From Candidatus Denitrolinea symbiosum (GTDB taxonomy: Bacteria > Chloroflexota > Anaerolineae > Anaerolineales > Villigracilaceae), in NCBI GenBank assembly GCA_017312345.1, contig BLAA01000001.1, positions 682,001 to 746,000 of the forward strand: 64,000 nucleotides of DNA, read 5' to 3'. Of this stretch, positions 54,703 to 63,988 are shown one piece after another. The notes beneath the pieces are model-generated. The model was not told where the DNA came from. It worked only from the letters and a program-made list of their open reading frames with translations, and ran no database searches. Position 1 is the first letter of the stretch. Each line of letters opens with the position of its first letter. The translations under genes and the position numbers were made by a program.

Positions 54703-54739
54703 AGCGACGCGTCCCGAACAAATCCTTGAGGAGGAACTC

Positions 54740-56665
54740 ATGCCCCAACAAGCGCCGTACGGAAGTTGGAAATCGCCCGTCACAACCGACCTGATCACTG
54801 GGAAGTCCATCGGGCTGGCGGAATTCTGCATTGACGGCGGCGACGTCTACTGGATCGAAAGCCGTCCCGCGGAGGGCGGCCGCTACACGATCATGCGCCG
54901 CACGCCCGACGGCCAAATCTCCGAATGCACGCCTCCCGAATTCTACGCGCGCACCACCGTCCACGAATACGGCGGCGGAATATTCACCGTCTCCGAGGGC
55001 GTCATCTATTTTTCAAACTTCAAAGACCAGCGTTTATATCGTCAACCAGTCGGCGGCGCGCCCGAAGCCCTGACGCCGAAGGAAGGCTATCGTTACGCCG
55101 ACCTGAACGTTGACAAGAAGCGCAATCGCATTCTCTGCGTCCGCGAAGATCACACGCGGGGCGGCGAAGCCGTCAACACAATCGTCGCCGTCAGTTTGGA
55201 CGGAGGCGATAACGGGAAAATTTTAGTCGAGGGCAACGACTTCTACTCGTCGCCGCGCCTCAGCCCCGACGGGACGAAACTCTCATACCTGACGTGGAAC
55301 CATCCCAACATGCCCTGGGACGGATGCGAACTCTGGGCCGCGGACATCGCCCCCGACGGGACGCTTCGGGATGCCAGACTTGTGGCTGGCTCCGCGTCCG
55401 AATCCATCACCCAGCCCGAATGGTCGCCCGACGGCGCGCTGTACTTCGCCGCGGAGCCGAACGGCTGGTGGAACCTCCATCGCTGGAAGGACGGCAGGGT
55501 CGAGGCGCTCCACCCGATGGAAGCGGAATTCGGGAAGCCGCACTGGGTCTTCGGCATGTTCACGTTCGCGTTTCTCTCGGCGACGGACATCCTGTGCAGT
55601 TACATCCAGGATGGGATCAGCCGCCTGGCTCGCTTCAACCCGAACGCGCGGACGTTCGTCCCCGTCGAAACTTCCTTCACCGAGATTGCAAACGTCCGCG
55701 CGGGAGACGGCTTTGCCGTCTTCTTTGGCGGCTCGCCGACGCAGACGAGCGCCTTGATCCGCATGGACATCGAAACCGGCAGGACGGAAACGCTTCGACG
55801 GAGTTCCGAGGCGACGGTCAGCGCCGACTATTTCTCGATCCCGCAGCCAATTACTTTTCCCACCACCGGCGGACTTGAAGCACACGGCTTTTACTATCCG
55901 CCGCAAAACAGGGACTTCGTCGGGATGCCGGGCGAGCGTCCGCCGCTGATGGTCATCAGCCACGGCGGGCCGACTTCCGCAACCGGGACGACGCTGCGGT
56001 ACGCCATCCAATATTGGACCAGCCGCGGCTTCGCGGTGTTGGACGTCAACTACGGCGGCTCGACCGGCTATGGGCGCGCGTACCGTCAGCGCTTGAACGG
56101 CAATTGGGGCGTGGTGGACGTGAACGATTGCTGCAACGGCGCGCTCCATCTGGCAGAGAAAGGCCTGGCCGACCGCGACCGGCTCGCCGTCCGCGGCGGA
56201 AGCGCAGGCGGCTACACCACGCTGTCGTGCCTCACGTTCCGTCCCGAAGTCTTCAAAGCGGGCGCGAGTCATTTCGGCCTGAGCGAACTCGAAGTCTTTG
56301 TCAAAGATACGCACAAGTTCGAGTCGCGTTATCTGTTCTCGCTGGTCGGGAAATATCCCGAGCAAAAGGAGTTGTATTTCGAACGCTCGCCAATCAACTT
56401 CCTGAAAAATCTGTCCTGTCCGTTGATCCTGTTCCAGGGCGATGAAGACAAGGTCGTCCCGCCGAACCAGTCGGAGATCATGTTCGACGCCGTCAAAGCG
56501 AAGGGATTACCGGTGGCGTATCTGTTGTTCGCGGGCGAGCAGCACGGATTCCGCAAAGCCGGGAACATCAAACGCTCGCTGGAGGCGGAGTTTTATTTTT
56601 ACGCAAAGGTATTCGGGTTCGAGCCAGCCGACGAGATCGAGCCGGTGAAGATCGAGAATTTATAA
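54740..56665 (+). CDS. S9 family serine peptidase (prolyl oligopeptidase type)
   Basis: A 641-aa enzyme. An N-terminal beta-propeller (residues about 20-370; repeated LSPDGTKLSYLTW and WSPDGALYFAAE blades) is followed by an alpha/beta-hydrolase domain. The catalytic triad is Ser488 in RGGSAGGYTTL, Asp570 in GDEDKVVPP and His602 in GEQHGFRKAGN. FAVLDVNYGGSTGYGRAYR is the usual lead-in. No signal peptide is seen, so it is likely cytosolic, acting on short peptides. AGGAGGAACTC precedes the ATG. Confidence 0.92.
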   Translation: MPQQAPYGSWKSPVTTDLITGKSIGLAEFCIDGGDVYWIESRPAEGGRYTIMRRTPDGQISECTPPEFYARTTVHEYGGGIFTVSEGVIYFSNFKDQRLYRQPVGGAPEALTPKEGYRYADLNVDKKRNRILCVREDHTRGGEAVNTIVAVSLDGGDNGKILVEGNDFYSSPRLSPDGTKLSYLTWNHPNMPWDGCELWAADIAPDGTLRDARLVAGSASESITQPEWSPDGALYFAAEPNGWWNLHRWKDGRVEALHPMEAEFGKPHWVFGMFTFAFLSATDILCSYIQDGISRLARFNPNARTFVPVETSFTEIANVRAGDGFAVFFGGSPTQTSALIRMDIETGRTETLRRSSEATVSADYFSIPQPITFPTTGGLEAHGFYYPPQNRDFVGMPGERPPLMVISHGGPTSATGTTLRYAIQYWTSRGFAVLDVNYGGSTGYGRAYRQRLNGNWGVVDVNDCCNGALHLAEKGLADRDRLAVRGGSAGGYTTLSCLTFRPEVFKAGASHFGLSELEVFVKDTHKFESRYLFSLVGKYPEQKELYFERSPINFLKNLSCPLILFQGDEDKVVPPNQSEIMFDAVKAKGLPVAYLLFAGEQHGFRKAGNIKRSLEAEFYFYAKVFGFEPADEIEPVKIENL

Positions 56666-56727
56666 CGGCTCCGTTCTTTGCGCTGCATCAAGGACAAAAC
56701 CGTAAATCTGGAGTATTATTGCCCAGT

Positions 56728-56736
56728 TGGTAGAAT
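56728..56736 (+). promoter_or_regulatory. Extended -10 box upstream of the DUF2249 gene
   Basis: TGG-TAGAAT ends 33 bases before the ATG at 56770, with AAAGGAG between. Confidence 0.4.
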
Positions 56737-56769
56737 TTACCCAAACTTTATCCCCAAAGGAGATTCAAA

Positions 56770-57015
56770 ATGAGCGACAACGTAACCACCACCCTGGACG
56801 TGCGGCCGATCCCGCCGCCCCAGAAGCACCCCATGATCTTCGACGCCTTCGAAAGCCTGGTTGCCGGGCAGAGTTTCATCCTGATTAACGACCACGACCC
56901 GAAGCCGCTGTATTATCAATTCGCCAGCGAGCGCGCGGGAGAGTTTACCTGGGAATACCTGGAGCAGGGCCCTGAAGTCTGGCGGGTGCAGATTGGCCGC
57001 CCCGCGGCCGCCTGA
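56770..57015 (+). CDS. DUF2249 domain protein
   Basis: An 81-aa protein. TLDVRPIPPPQKHPMIFDAFESL and GQSFILINDHDPKPLYYQF are the family core, with WEYLEQGPEVWRVQIGR at the end. DUF2249 proteins are small TusA-like alpha/beta proteins often near denitrification or hemerythrin genes; their role is unclear. AAAGGAGATTCAAA precedes the ATG. Confidence 0.85.
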   Translation: MSDNVTTTLDVRPIPPPQKHPMIFDAFESLVAGQSFILINDHDPKPLYYQFASERAGEFTWEYLEQGPEVWRVQIGRPAAA

Positions 57016-57077
57016 ACATCCATCGGAGGCAGTCCCCTTTGACTGCCTCTTTTTTATATTGCAGGAAGGAGATAAAA

Positions 57078-57398
57078 ATGAAAACTGCAAACCTGTTGGA
57101 AAACCTGGCGTTCGGAGACAAAGACCCCCGCGCTGAACCGCTCCACTTTGACGAGCAGGGACGCGTCCTGCTTTTCACGCTCAAAGCCGGGCAAACCATC
57201 CGCGAACACAACGCGCCCAGTTCCCCGTTTTTTGTGGTGGTGCTGAAAGGTCAGGGAGTCTTTTCCGGCGGCGACGGCGTCGAGCATACCTGCGGACCGA
57301 ACACGCTTCTCGTCTTCGACGCGGGCGAACAACACGCGGTCCGCGCCGTGGACGAGTTAGTCTTCGTCGGATTTCTGCACGGCGCGCCGGGCGCGTGA
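57078..57398 (+). CDS. Cupin domain protein
   Basis: A 106-aa single-domain cupin: LLFTLKAGQTIREHNAPSSPFFVVVLKGQGVF (motif 1, with one His) and CGPNTLLVFDAGEQHAVRAVDE (motif 2, with a His). The metal site may be incomplete because motif 1 lacks the usual second His. Its function is unknown. AAGGAGATAAAA precedes the ATG. It is 62 bases downstream of DUF2249 and probably co-transcribed. Confidence 0.8.
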   Translation: MKTANLLENLAFGDKDPRAEPLHFDEQGRVLLFTLKAGQTIREHNAPSSPFFVVVLKGQGVFSGGDGVEHTCGPNTLLVFDAGEQHAVRAVDELVFVGFLHGAPGA

Positions 57399-57508
57399 GA
57401 ATCGTCCATAGACCGCTAACGCCTTGGGTTTATAGATCGTCAATAATCCAGAAATTGCAGGCGGAATATTGTAGGCGTATTTAACCTCGCCGCATAATTT
57501 ATAAAGCT

Positions 57509-57537
57509 GCCGCGCGGGGATTCCATCCCCGCGCGGC
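57509..57537 (+). repeat. GC-rich palindrome in the gap after the cupin gene
   Basis: Perfect 13-bp arms GCCGCGCGGGGAT / ATCCCCGCGCGGC around TCC. Placed 110 bases after the cupin stop with no T-run, so a palindromic repeat is likelier than a terminator. The rest of 57399-57640 shows no gene. Confidence 0.65.
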
Positions 57538-57640
57538 GCGTAACTTCGGGGCAAGTTGTTCGGGGAAAATAGCTGGGGAGTTGAAAGCTTCGCTCATATT
57601 AGGTGTATCTATGCTGATAAAATATGCTTGAGGAGCCGCC

Positions 57641-59185
57641 ATGAGAGCAATTTCCAACCGCCTTTGGGCTATCACCCTCCTGCTTGGCTGGATATTCGAT
57701 TTCCTCTTTTGGAAACAACAGGTCGGACTTAATTTCGTCCTATATCTGACTATCTGCCTGTTCGGCGGATTGGAATTGCTTCGCGCTGGCGGATTTCGCT
57801 TCGCGCGTGGGAGTCTTTTCATCCTCGTTCCTTTTGTGTTTTTCGGAACGGCTACGGCGGTCGTCCAAGAACCGTTGACGCTTTTTTTAGCGTACGCTTT
57901 TTCGCTGCTCTCCCTCGGTCTGTTGGCTAACTCATATCTGGGCGGACGCTGGTATCAATACAGCCTGCGCGATTATCTTGCAAAATTCCTTGGTTTGGGT
58001 GGCAGCATACTCTTTCTTCCACTCGATGACCTTAAAACGACCTCGCAGGAAAATGCGCGCCCGCGTTTCCTGATCGTCTCGGTCCTGCGCGGTTTGACGA
58101 TCGCTCTGCCCATTGTCATCTTTTTTGCCCTCCTGCTTTCCTCGGCGGACGCCATCTTCTCACAAACGTTGACCGACTTATTCAACGCGGGAAAAATCAT
58201 CGAATATTTCGCGCGCTTTTTGGTCATTCTACTGGCCGCCTGGATTCTGGCAGGGACATTTCTCCACGCCGCCGCGCGCAGCCGCGACGAGACGCTTTTC
58301 AGCGACAGCTCGGAGGCGAGGAAGAAACGCCTCGGCCTGACCGAAACCGTGATCGTGCTTGGAAGCGTGGCGATCCTTTTTCTCATCTTTGTCATCATCC
58401 AATTCCAATATTTTTTCGGCGGGGAGACCAACATCGGAGTACAAGGTTTCACGTACTCTCAATACGCGCGGCGCGGTTTCAGCGAACTTATCACGACGGC
58501 TTTTTTCAGCCTCGTTCTTATCATGAGTTTGAGCGCCCTCACGCGCCGCGACAACGAAACGCAGCGCCGCCTGCACATTACGATGAACGTCGTCATCGTC
58601 GCGGAAGTGACGATCATGCTCGTCTCGGCTTATCAACGGCTCATGCTCGCCATTGACTGGCATGGATTTTCGCGGCTGCGGCTTTATCCGCGCGTCTTTA
58701 TGATCTGGCTGGGCGTTTTGCTGGCGGCGATTGTCATTCTTGAAATCTTTCGCCGCGAACGCTATTTTGCCTTTGCTTTTCTGCTCGCCTCATTCGGATT
58801 CGCGGCTTCACTGGTCTTTTTCAACGTTGACGTCGTCACCATCACGCATAATCTCGAAGGGGTAAGGAACGGAAAGAATCTGAATACGGGACATCTGGCA
58901 TCCCTGTCCACAGACGCCATTCCAGCCTTGAAGGATGCGTTTCTCGATCCGACCTTCTCTGCGGAACTGCACGAAGGCGTTGGCGCCATCCTGACCTGCT
59001 ATCTACATTCCGACATGATGGAATCCAGCGACGATTGGAGGTCTTTCAACTATTCACGTCAACGCGCGAAACGCATCTTGACCGAACTATCGCCGCTTTT
59101 GGAAACCTATCGTTTCAACGACAAGAAACGCCCTATAGGCGTCCGAGCCCCCAGCGGCGTTTTTTATTCCTGCACGGGCGGGTGA
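57641..59185 (+). CDS. DUF4173-like membrane protein, paralog 1
   Basis: A 514-aa protein with about ten TM helices (N-terminal LWAITLLLGWIFDFLFW). The family core is VIIQFQYFFGGETNIG followed by TYSQYARRGFSELITTAFFSL. A C-terminal soluble region of about 110 residues follows the last helix. Its function is unknown. The next gene encodes a close paralog of the same layout, so the pair arose by duplication. AGGAG lies before the ATG. Confidence 0.8.
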   Translation: MRAISNRLWAITLLLGWIFDFLFWKQQVGLNFVLYLTICLFGGLELLRAGGFRFARGSLFILVPFVFFGTATAVVQEPLTLFLAYAFSLLSLGLLANSYLGGRWYQYSLRDYLAKFLGLGGSILFLPLDDLKTTSQENARPRFLIVSVLRGLTIALPIVIFFALLLSSADAIFSQTLTDLFNAGKIIEYFARFLVILLAAWILAGTFLHAAARSRDETLFSDSSEARKKRLGLTETVIVLGSVAILFLIFVIIQFQYFFGGETNIGVQGFTYSQYARRGFSELITTAFFSLVLIMSLSALTRRDNETQRRLHITMNVVIVAEVTIMLVSAYQRLMLAIDWHGFSRLRLYPRVFMIWLGVLLAAIVILEIFRRERYFAFAFLLASFGFAASLVFFNVDVVTITHNLEGVRNGKNLNTGHLASLSTDAIPALKDAFLDPTFSAELHEGVGAILTCYLHSDMMESSDDWRSFNYSRQRAKRILTELSPLLETYRFNDKKRPIGVRAPSGVFYSCTGG

Positions 59186-59373
59186 GACGGGCGGAGCGCC
59201 TGAGAAATTCAAATTCAAACCTGATAGCCTTTGAGAGACTCTGCAAGCCGAGCGAGGCTATCCTGACCGAAATCACTTTTCTGGGATGTCGGGAACGAGT
59301 CCGCGGAATTTCTTTGTTGATCCGTCCAATCCGCGTACAAGAAAAAACGCCCCGTCCCCATTAGGAGTAAATC

Positions 59374-60999
59374 ATGAAATCCAATCCCAACCGCCTCTGG
59401 ATCGTCGTCATCGCCCTCGGCTGGCTGTTCGACTTCCTCTTTTGGAAACGGACGCCTGGCGTCAACTTCGCCGTCTACGCCGTCCTCTGCCTCGCGGGCG
59501 GACTTTACCTCCTGCTCGGCGTGGAGAAGACGAAGCCCGCGCGCGGCGCGCTCTGGCTGTTGATCCCCATCCTGTTCTTCGCGGCCGTCACCTTCGTCCG
59601 CGCCGAACCGATGACCTCCTTCCTCGCCCACGCCATGACCCTCTTCCTGATGGGACTTCTCGCCATCACCTACCTCGGCGGCCGCTGGATCTGGTATGGG
59701 CTGTGGGATTACGTGGCGGGCTTCGTAAAACTGGGCGGGAACATGCTCGTCAAACCGCTGACCTTCTCCGCCGACGTCCGCAGGGAACGCGCCGAGAGCG
59801 GCGCGCCCGCTCGACGGTCCGCGTGGCCCGTGATCCGCGGCCTGGTCATCGCGCTGCCCGTCGTCGCCGTCTTCGCCTCGCTGCTGGCCTCCGCCGACGC
59901 GGTCTTCCAGGCGCGCCTCGAGGACTTTCTGGACCTGCTCAACATTGACAACCTCGGCGAGTACATCTTCCGACTCTCGTACATCCTCGTCGGCGCGTAC
60001 CTGCTGACGGGAGTCTTCCTTCACGCCGCGACCGCCTCGAAAGACGAAAAACTGATCAACGAAGGCAAGCCCATCGTGTCGCCGTTCCTCGGCTACATCG
60101 AGTCCGTCATTGTGCTGGGGAGCGTGACGCTGTTATTCCTGTTGTTCGTCGTCATCCAGTTCCAGTATTTCTTCGGCGGGCAAGCCAACATCCACATTGA
60201 CGGCTACACCTACAGCGAGTACGCGCGGCGCGGCTTCGGCGAACTCGTCGCGGTGGCGTTCTTCAGCCTGGCGCTTATCCTCGGGCTCGGCGGGGCCGCC
60301 AGGCGCGAATCCGATTCGCAGCGCAGGACGTTTTCGGGACTCTCCATCGGGGTCGTCGCGCTCGTCCTCGTCATGCTCGTCTCGGCCTATCGCCGCCTCG
60401 TCCTGTACGAAACGGCGTACGGCTTTTCGGAACTCCGCGCCTACACCCACGTCTTCATGATCTGGCTCGGACTGCTCCTCGTCGCCACGGTCGTCCTCGA
60501 GATCCTCCGCCGCGAGCGGATGTTCGCCCTCGCCGCGTTGGTCGCCGCCGTCGGGTTTGCCGCCACGCTTCCCATCCTGAACGTGGACGCGTTCATCGTC
60601 AGGCACAACGTCCAGCGCGCGTTGGACGGCAACCTGGCCTCCGACCAGTCCCGCGCCGATTCTGTGGACGCCGACCAGCTGGACATCTCCTACTTCATCC
60701 AACTCTCGCCCGACGCGCTCCCGCCCCTCGTCGCCGCCTTCCGCGCGGACGATACGCCTGCCTCCGTCCGAGACGCGCTGGGCGCGGCCCTCGCCTGCAT
60801 CCGCTACCGCGCCGACGAGCAGCCTGATATGGACTGGCGTTCCTACCACGTCTCGCGCTGGAACGAGACGCGGCTGCTGGAGGAGATCCGCCCCGAACTG
60901 GAGGGCTACTTCATCCACAAAAAGAAGGATGCCTGGTTCACCTCCGTCGCCACCCCGCTGGGACGGGACTACAACTGCTTGGCAACGTTCATGGATTAA
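59374..60999 (+). CDS. DUF4173-like membrane protein, paralog 2
   Basis: A 541-aa protein paralogous to the preceding gene along its length: LWIVVIALGWLFDFLFWKR, VVIQFQYFFGGQANIHIDGYTYSEYARRGFGEL, and the soluble tail ending FTSVATPLGRDYNCLATF. It is more GC-rich in codon use than paralog 1. TAGGAG precedes the ATG. The 188-base gap between the paralogs contains an imperfect GATAGCCT/AGGCTATC hairpin and a GATCCGTCCAATCCGCGTAC repeat word. Confidence 0.8.
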   Translation: MKSNPNRLWIVVIALGWLFDFLFWKRTPGVNFAVYAVLCLAGGLYLLLGVEKTKPARGALWLLIPILFFAAVTFVRAEPMTSFLAHAMTLFLMGLLAITYLGGRWIWYGLWDYVAGFVKLGGNMLVKPLTFSADVRRERAESGAPARRSAWPVIRGLVIALPVVAVFASLLASADAVFQARLEDFLDLLNIDNLGEYIFRLSYILVGAYLLTGVFLHAATASKDEKLINEGKPIVSPFLGYIESVIVLGSVTLLFLLFVVIQFQYFFGGQANIHIDGYTYSEYARRGFGELVAVAFFSLALILGLGGAARRESDSQRRTFSGLSIGVVALVLVMLVSAYRRLVLYETAYGFSELRAYTHVFMIWLGLLLVATVVLEILRRERMFALAALVAAVGFAATLPILNVDAFIVRHNVQRALDGNLASDQSRADSVDADQLDISYFIQLSPDALPPLVAAFRADDTPASVRDALGAALACIRYRADEQPDMDWRSYHVSRWNETRLLEEIRPELEGYFIHKKKDAWFTSVATPLGRDYNCLATFMD

Positions 61000-61005
61000 C
61001 CATGC

Positions 61006-61042
61006 GGAGCGGGATGGCAAACGTCCCGCTCCAGTTTTTTTT
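61006..61042 (+). terminator. Terminator of the DUF4173 pair
   Basis: GGAGCGGGA / TCCCGCTCC arms (9-base loop) followed by AGTTTTTTTT. A second hairpin, GGCTGCTT/AAGTAGCC with CTCCTTTTAT, follows at about 61110-61140. Confidence 0.85.
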
Positions 61043-61153
61043 AAGGGGCGCGATTCGATCCAGGCACATGTGGTGGATGATCGGAACCTGACCGTTATAC
61101 GTAAAAAATGGCTGCTTGCAAAGTAGCCGTCTCCTTTTATGGGGGCAATTCGG

Positions 61154-61159
61154 TATAAT
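61154..61159 (+). promoter_or_regulatory. -10 box placed for a leaderless mRNA
   Basis: TATAAT ends seven bases before the ATG at 61167; the bases between are TCCCCCC. No ribosome site is present. Confidence 0.55.
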
Positions 61160-61166
61160 TCCCCCC

Positions 61167-61826
61167 ATGAAACTCGCCGCCCTCGTCCCCATGCGCCACC
61201 ACAGCCAGCGCGTGCCTGGCAAAAACTACCGTCCGCTGGCGGGCAAGCCGCTCTTTCACCACATCCTCGAGACCCTGCTTGCCGTCCCTGAGATCGAGAC
61301 GGTGATGGTGGACACCGACTCCGAGCCGGTGATGGACGGCCTGCGCCGCTTCTTCCCGACCGTGAGGCGGATTCCCCGCCCCGAGCCTCTCCGCGCCGAC
61401 GACGTCCCCATGAACGACATCCTGCTCCACGACACCGCGCAGGTGGAAGCGGATTTCTACCTCCAGACGCACAGCACCAACCCTCTTCTCAAATCCGAAA
61501 CCGTCTCCCGCGCGATCCAATCTCTAATCTCCAATTACCCCGCGCACGATTCCCTCTTCTCCGTCACCCGCCTCCAAACCCGTCTCTACGACAAAGACGG
61601 ACGCGCCATCAACCACAACCCGCTCGAACTCATCCAGACGCAGGACCTGCCTCCCGTCTACGAGGAGAATTCCTGCCTCTACATCTTCACACGCGAGAAC
61701 CTCGTTCGCAAACATCACCGCGTCGGCGACAGCCCGCTCATGTTCGAGATTCCCGCCGAAGAAGCCTGGGACATTGACGAGGAACTCGACTTCGCCATCT
61801 GCGATTTCCTGATGGGACGAAAATGA
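61167..61826 (+). CDS. Cytidylyltransferase family protein (acylneuraminate-type)
   Basis: A 219-aa nucleotidyltransferase: KLAALVPMRHHSQRVPGKNYRPLAGKPLFHHIL has the nucleotide-binding R-x-x-S-x-R-x-P-G-K pattern, FYLQTHSTNPLL the Q-x-T-x-P-like region, and AWDIDEELDFAIC the metal-binding D-x-D-x-x-x-D tail. Relatives activate sialic acid, pseudaminic acid or KDO with CTP; the sugar cannot be specified. It overlaps the following membrane protein gene (ATGA), so a role in surface glycan synthesis is likely. Residues 114-123 (AIQSLISNYP) are encoded by CCAATCTC-type repeat words. Confidence 0.8.
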   Translation: MKLAALVPMRHHSQRVPGKNYRPLAGKPLFHHILETLLAVPEIETVMVDTDSEPVMDGLRRFFPTVRRIPRPEPLRADDVPMNDILLHDTAQVEADFYLQTHSTNPLLKSETVSRAIQSLISNYPAHDSLFSVTRLQTRLYDKDGRAINHNPLELIQTQDLPPVYEENSCLYIFTRENLVRKHHRVGDSPLMFEIPAEEAWDIDEELDFAICDFLMGRK

Positions 61827-63988
61827 AGAAGCGCTCGCGGGCGATTCTCTATCTGCTCCTGCTCCTCGTCTCCGCGCTGGCGTACCTCCCCTTCATCGGA
61901 CGCTTCACCTACGCCAACGACGACTGGTACCTGATGTACGGCGCGCACGCGCGCGGCGCGGGCTACTTCGCCCCCGCCTTCGAACGCGACCGTCCCATGC
62001 GGGCGTACGTGCTGGGACCCGCCTATGAGTTATTCGGCGACGACCCGCTTCCATACCACGTCAGCGCGTACGTCTTTCGTCTCCTCGGCGCGGTCAGCCT
62101 GTTCTGGCTGCTGAACCAGGTCTGGCCCTCGTCATCGCGAGGGAAGAGCGAAGCCAGGCGCCAATCTCCAATCTACCAATTACCAATTACCAATTTACTA
62201 ATTACTTTACTTTTCCTCCTCTATCCTGGCTTCCTCTCCCAGCCCAACCCCATTGACTACCAATCGCAGATCGTCAGCCTCTGCGCGGCGATAAACTCCC
62301 TCGCGCTCACCGTCGCCGCGTTGAAAACGCCCAAGACCGCGCTCAAAATCGCTTACATCGTCCTGTCCTTCCTCCTCGCGTGGATCTACCTCGGACTGAT
62401 CGAATACTACCTCGGCCTCGAGGTTCTCCGCCTGCTGGTTATCTTCCTCCTCGTCCGCCGCGAAGCAAATCTTCAATCTCCAATCTCCAATCCCCAATTA
62501 CGCAACACGAAGCGCTCAACACGCAACCCGTATCTTGTATCCCGCATCCCCTATCTCCTAACTCGCGCCTTCATCATAGCCATCCCCTTCCTCCTCGGCC
62601 CTCTCACCTTCCTCGTCTGGCGGCTCTTCTTCTTCACCAGCGAGCGCGCCGCCACCGACGCGGGACTCCAACTCGGCGCGCTGCTCGCCTCCCCTCTGCA
62701 AACGGGACTCTGGTGGCTGGCGCGCTTCATCCAGGATACGATCAACGTGACCTTCCTCGCCTGGGGCGTGCCGCTGTACCATCTGGCGTTCAACCTGCGC
62801 CTCTCCGAAACATGGATCGGATTCGCGCTGGCGTTCGCGGCGGCGACGGGAGTAATCTTTATTTTGACTCGCGCGCAGGAATCCGAAAGTTCTACTTTCG
62901 GAAGCAATCAGCCATCTCCTGAAGAAAAACTTCAGGAATCCCAAGACGACTGGCGCGGCGAAATGCTCTGGGTGGGACTGGTCAGCGCGGCCGCGGGACT
63001 GATCCCCGTCATCCTCGCCAACCGTCACGTGGAATTTTTCTCGCTCTCGCGTTACTCGCTGGCAAGTTCAGTCGGCGCGGCGATGGCGCTCGTCGCGATG
63101 CTCAATTATCTTTCGTCCGCGCGCCTGCGCTGGGGACTCGTCGGCCTGCTGACGGGACTCGCCGTCCTGACGCATTACGCCAACGCGGTCAATCTCGCGC
63201 GCGAAGCCGACGCGGTGAAGAATTTTTGGCAGCAGGTTTCGTGGCGCGTCCCGCAGATGAAAGACGGGACGACGCTCGCGGTCCAATTTCCCGCCTCGAT
63301 CTCGGAAGACTACATCGTCTGGGGTCCCGCCAACCTGATCTACAATCCCGAACCGCAGACCGCGCAGCCCGTTGAAGCGCCCATCGGCGCGGTCATCCTG
63401 ACTCCCGAAAACGTGACGCGCATCCTGGCTGGCAAAGGCATGGACGAGCCCAACCGCCGCAACATCCATGTCGTGATGGATCTCAGCAACGTCCTCGTCA
63501 TCGCGCAGGCGGACGCGGGAGGCTGTGTCCGCGTGATGGACGGCGGCCAGCCCGAACTGTCCGCGCGAGACGACCCGCGCGTCATGCTGATCGCGTCGAA
63601 GTCCAAGATCCAAAACGTGGACGCGGATGGGTCCCATCCCGCGCCGCTGGCGTCCGTCTTCGGACGCGAACCCGCGCGCGGCTGGTGCTGGTATTACGAG
63701 CAGGCCGCGCTGGCGCGTCAACGCGGCGAATGGGAACGCGTCGCCGCGTTGGGCGACGAAGCCCTGGGCCTCGGCTTTTATCCCTCCGACAGCGTGGAGT
63801 GGTTCCCGTTCATGCAAGCCTATGCCGCCCTCGGCCGCGACAGAGATCTGAAAAAACTCGCGCCCATTCTCGGCGCGGACGCGTTCCTGAAACGACAAGC
63901 CTGCGCGATCCTGACCCGCATGGCAGATCAAAAAATGTTGACGCCCGAGACGGCGTCGTCCGCGCAGGAATGGTATTGCGGAAAATAA
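61823..63988 (+). CDS. GT-C-like multi-pass membrane protein with in-frame repeat inserts
   Basis: A 721-aa membrane protein. TM1 (residues 8-25) is followed by RFTYANDDWYLMY, two adjacent Asp in the first outer loop as in GT-C glycosyltransferases, and about ten more TM segments lie before residue 460. A soluble C-terminal domain (about 460-721) ends with a helical RGEWERVAALGDEALGLGFY region. Three stretches (about residues 104-130, 215-245, 353-374) are encoded by repeat elements seen elsewhere in the window and lie in predicted loops between helices. It starts inside the stop of the cytidylyltransferase gene. Confidence 0.65.
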   Translation: MKKRSRAILYLLLLLVSALAYLPFIGRFTYANDDWYLMYGAHARGAGYFAPAFERDRPMRAYVLGPAYELFGDDPLPYHVSAYVFRLLGAVSLFWLLNQVWPSSSRGKSEARRQSPIYQLPITNLLITLLFLLYPGFLSQPNPIDYQSQIVSLCAAINSLALTVAALKTPKTALKIAYIVLSFLLAWIYLGLIEYYLGLEVLRLLVIFLLVRREANLQSPISNPQLRNTKRSTRNPYLVSRIPYLLTRAFIIAIPFLLGPLTFLVWRLFFFTSERAATDAGLQLGALLASPLQTGLWWLARFIQDTINVTFLAWGVPLYHLAFNLRLSETWIGFALAFAAATGVIFILTRAQESESSTFGSNQPSPEEKLQESQDDWRGEMLWVGLVSAAAGLIPVILANRHVEFFSLSRYSLASSVGAAMALVAMLNYLSSARLRWGLVGLLTGLAVLTHYANAVNLAREADAVKNFWQQVSWRVPQMKDGTTLAVQFPASISEDYIVWGPANLIYNPEPQTAQPVEAPIGAVILTPENVTRILAGKGMDEPNRRNIHVVMDLSNVLVIAQADAGGCVRVMDGGQPELSARDDPRVMLIASKSKIQNVDADGSHPAPLASVFGREPARGWCWYYEQAALARQRGEWERVAALGDEALGLGFYPSDSVEWFPFMQAYAALGRDRDLKKLAPILGADAFLKRQACAILTRMADQKMLTPETASSAQEWYCGK
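62133..62210 (+). repeat. In-frame repeat insert 1 inside the GT-C-like gene
   Basis: CGTCATCGCGAGG...AGAGCGAAGCCAGGC resembles the TCATTGCGAGCG/GCGAAGCAGTCT element at 54119. It runs into CCAATCTCCAATCTACCAAT and further CCAATTA words, the complement of 7357-7410. The reading frame stays open. Confidence 0.65.
62466..62560 (+). repeat. In-frame repeat insert 2 inside the GT-C-like gene
   Basis: CTTCAATCTCCAATCTCCAA and CCCCAATTACG words are followed by CAACACG/CAACACGCAACCCG and ATCCCGCATCCCCTATCTCC words. The frame stays open through the loop between two helices. Confidence 0.65.
62882..62937 (+). repeat. In-frame paired-hairpin element inside the GT-C-like gene
   Basis: CCGAAAGT-TCT-ACTTTCGG (62883-62901) and TCCTGAAG/CTTCAGGA (62917-62937) match, in order and form, the intergenic pair at 54194-54236. 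It encodes a polar loop of about 20 residues. Confidence 0.75.

Noticed and set aside
61508..61535. Repeat insert in the cytidylyltransferase gene
   Set aside because: The CCAATCTC-like words are present, but the protein segment is close to the usual family length here. Chance or convergence cannot be excluded, so it was not counted as an insertion.
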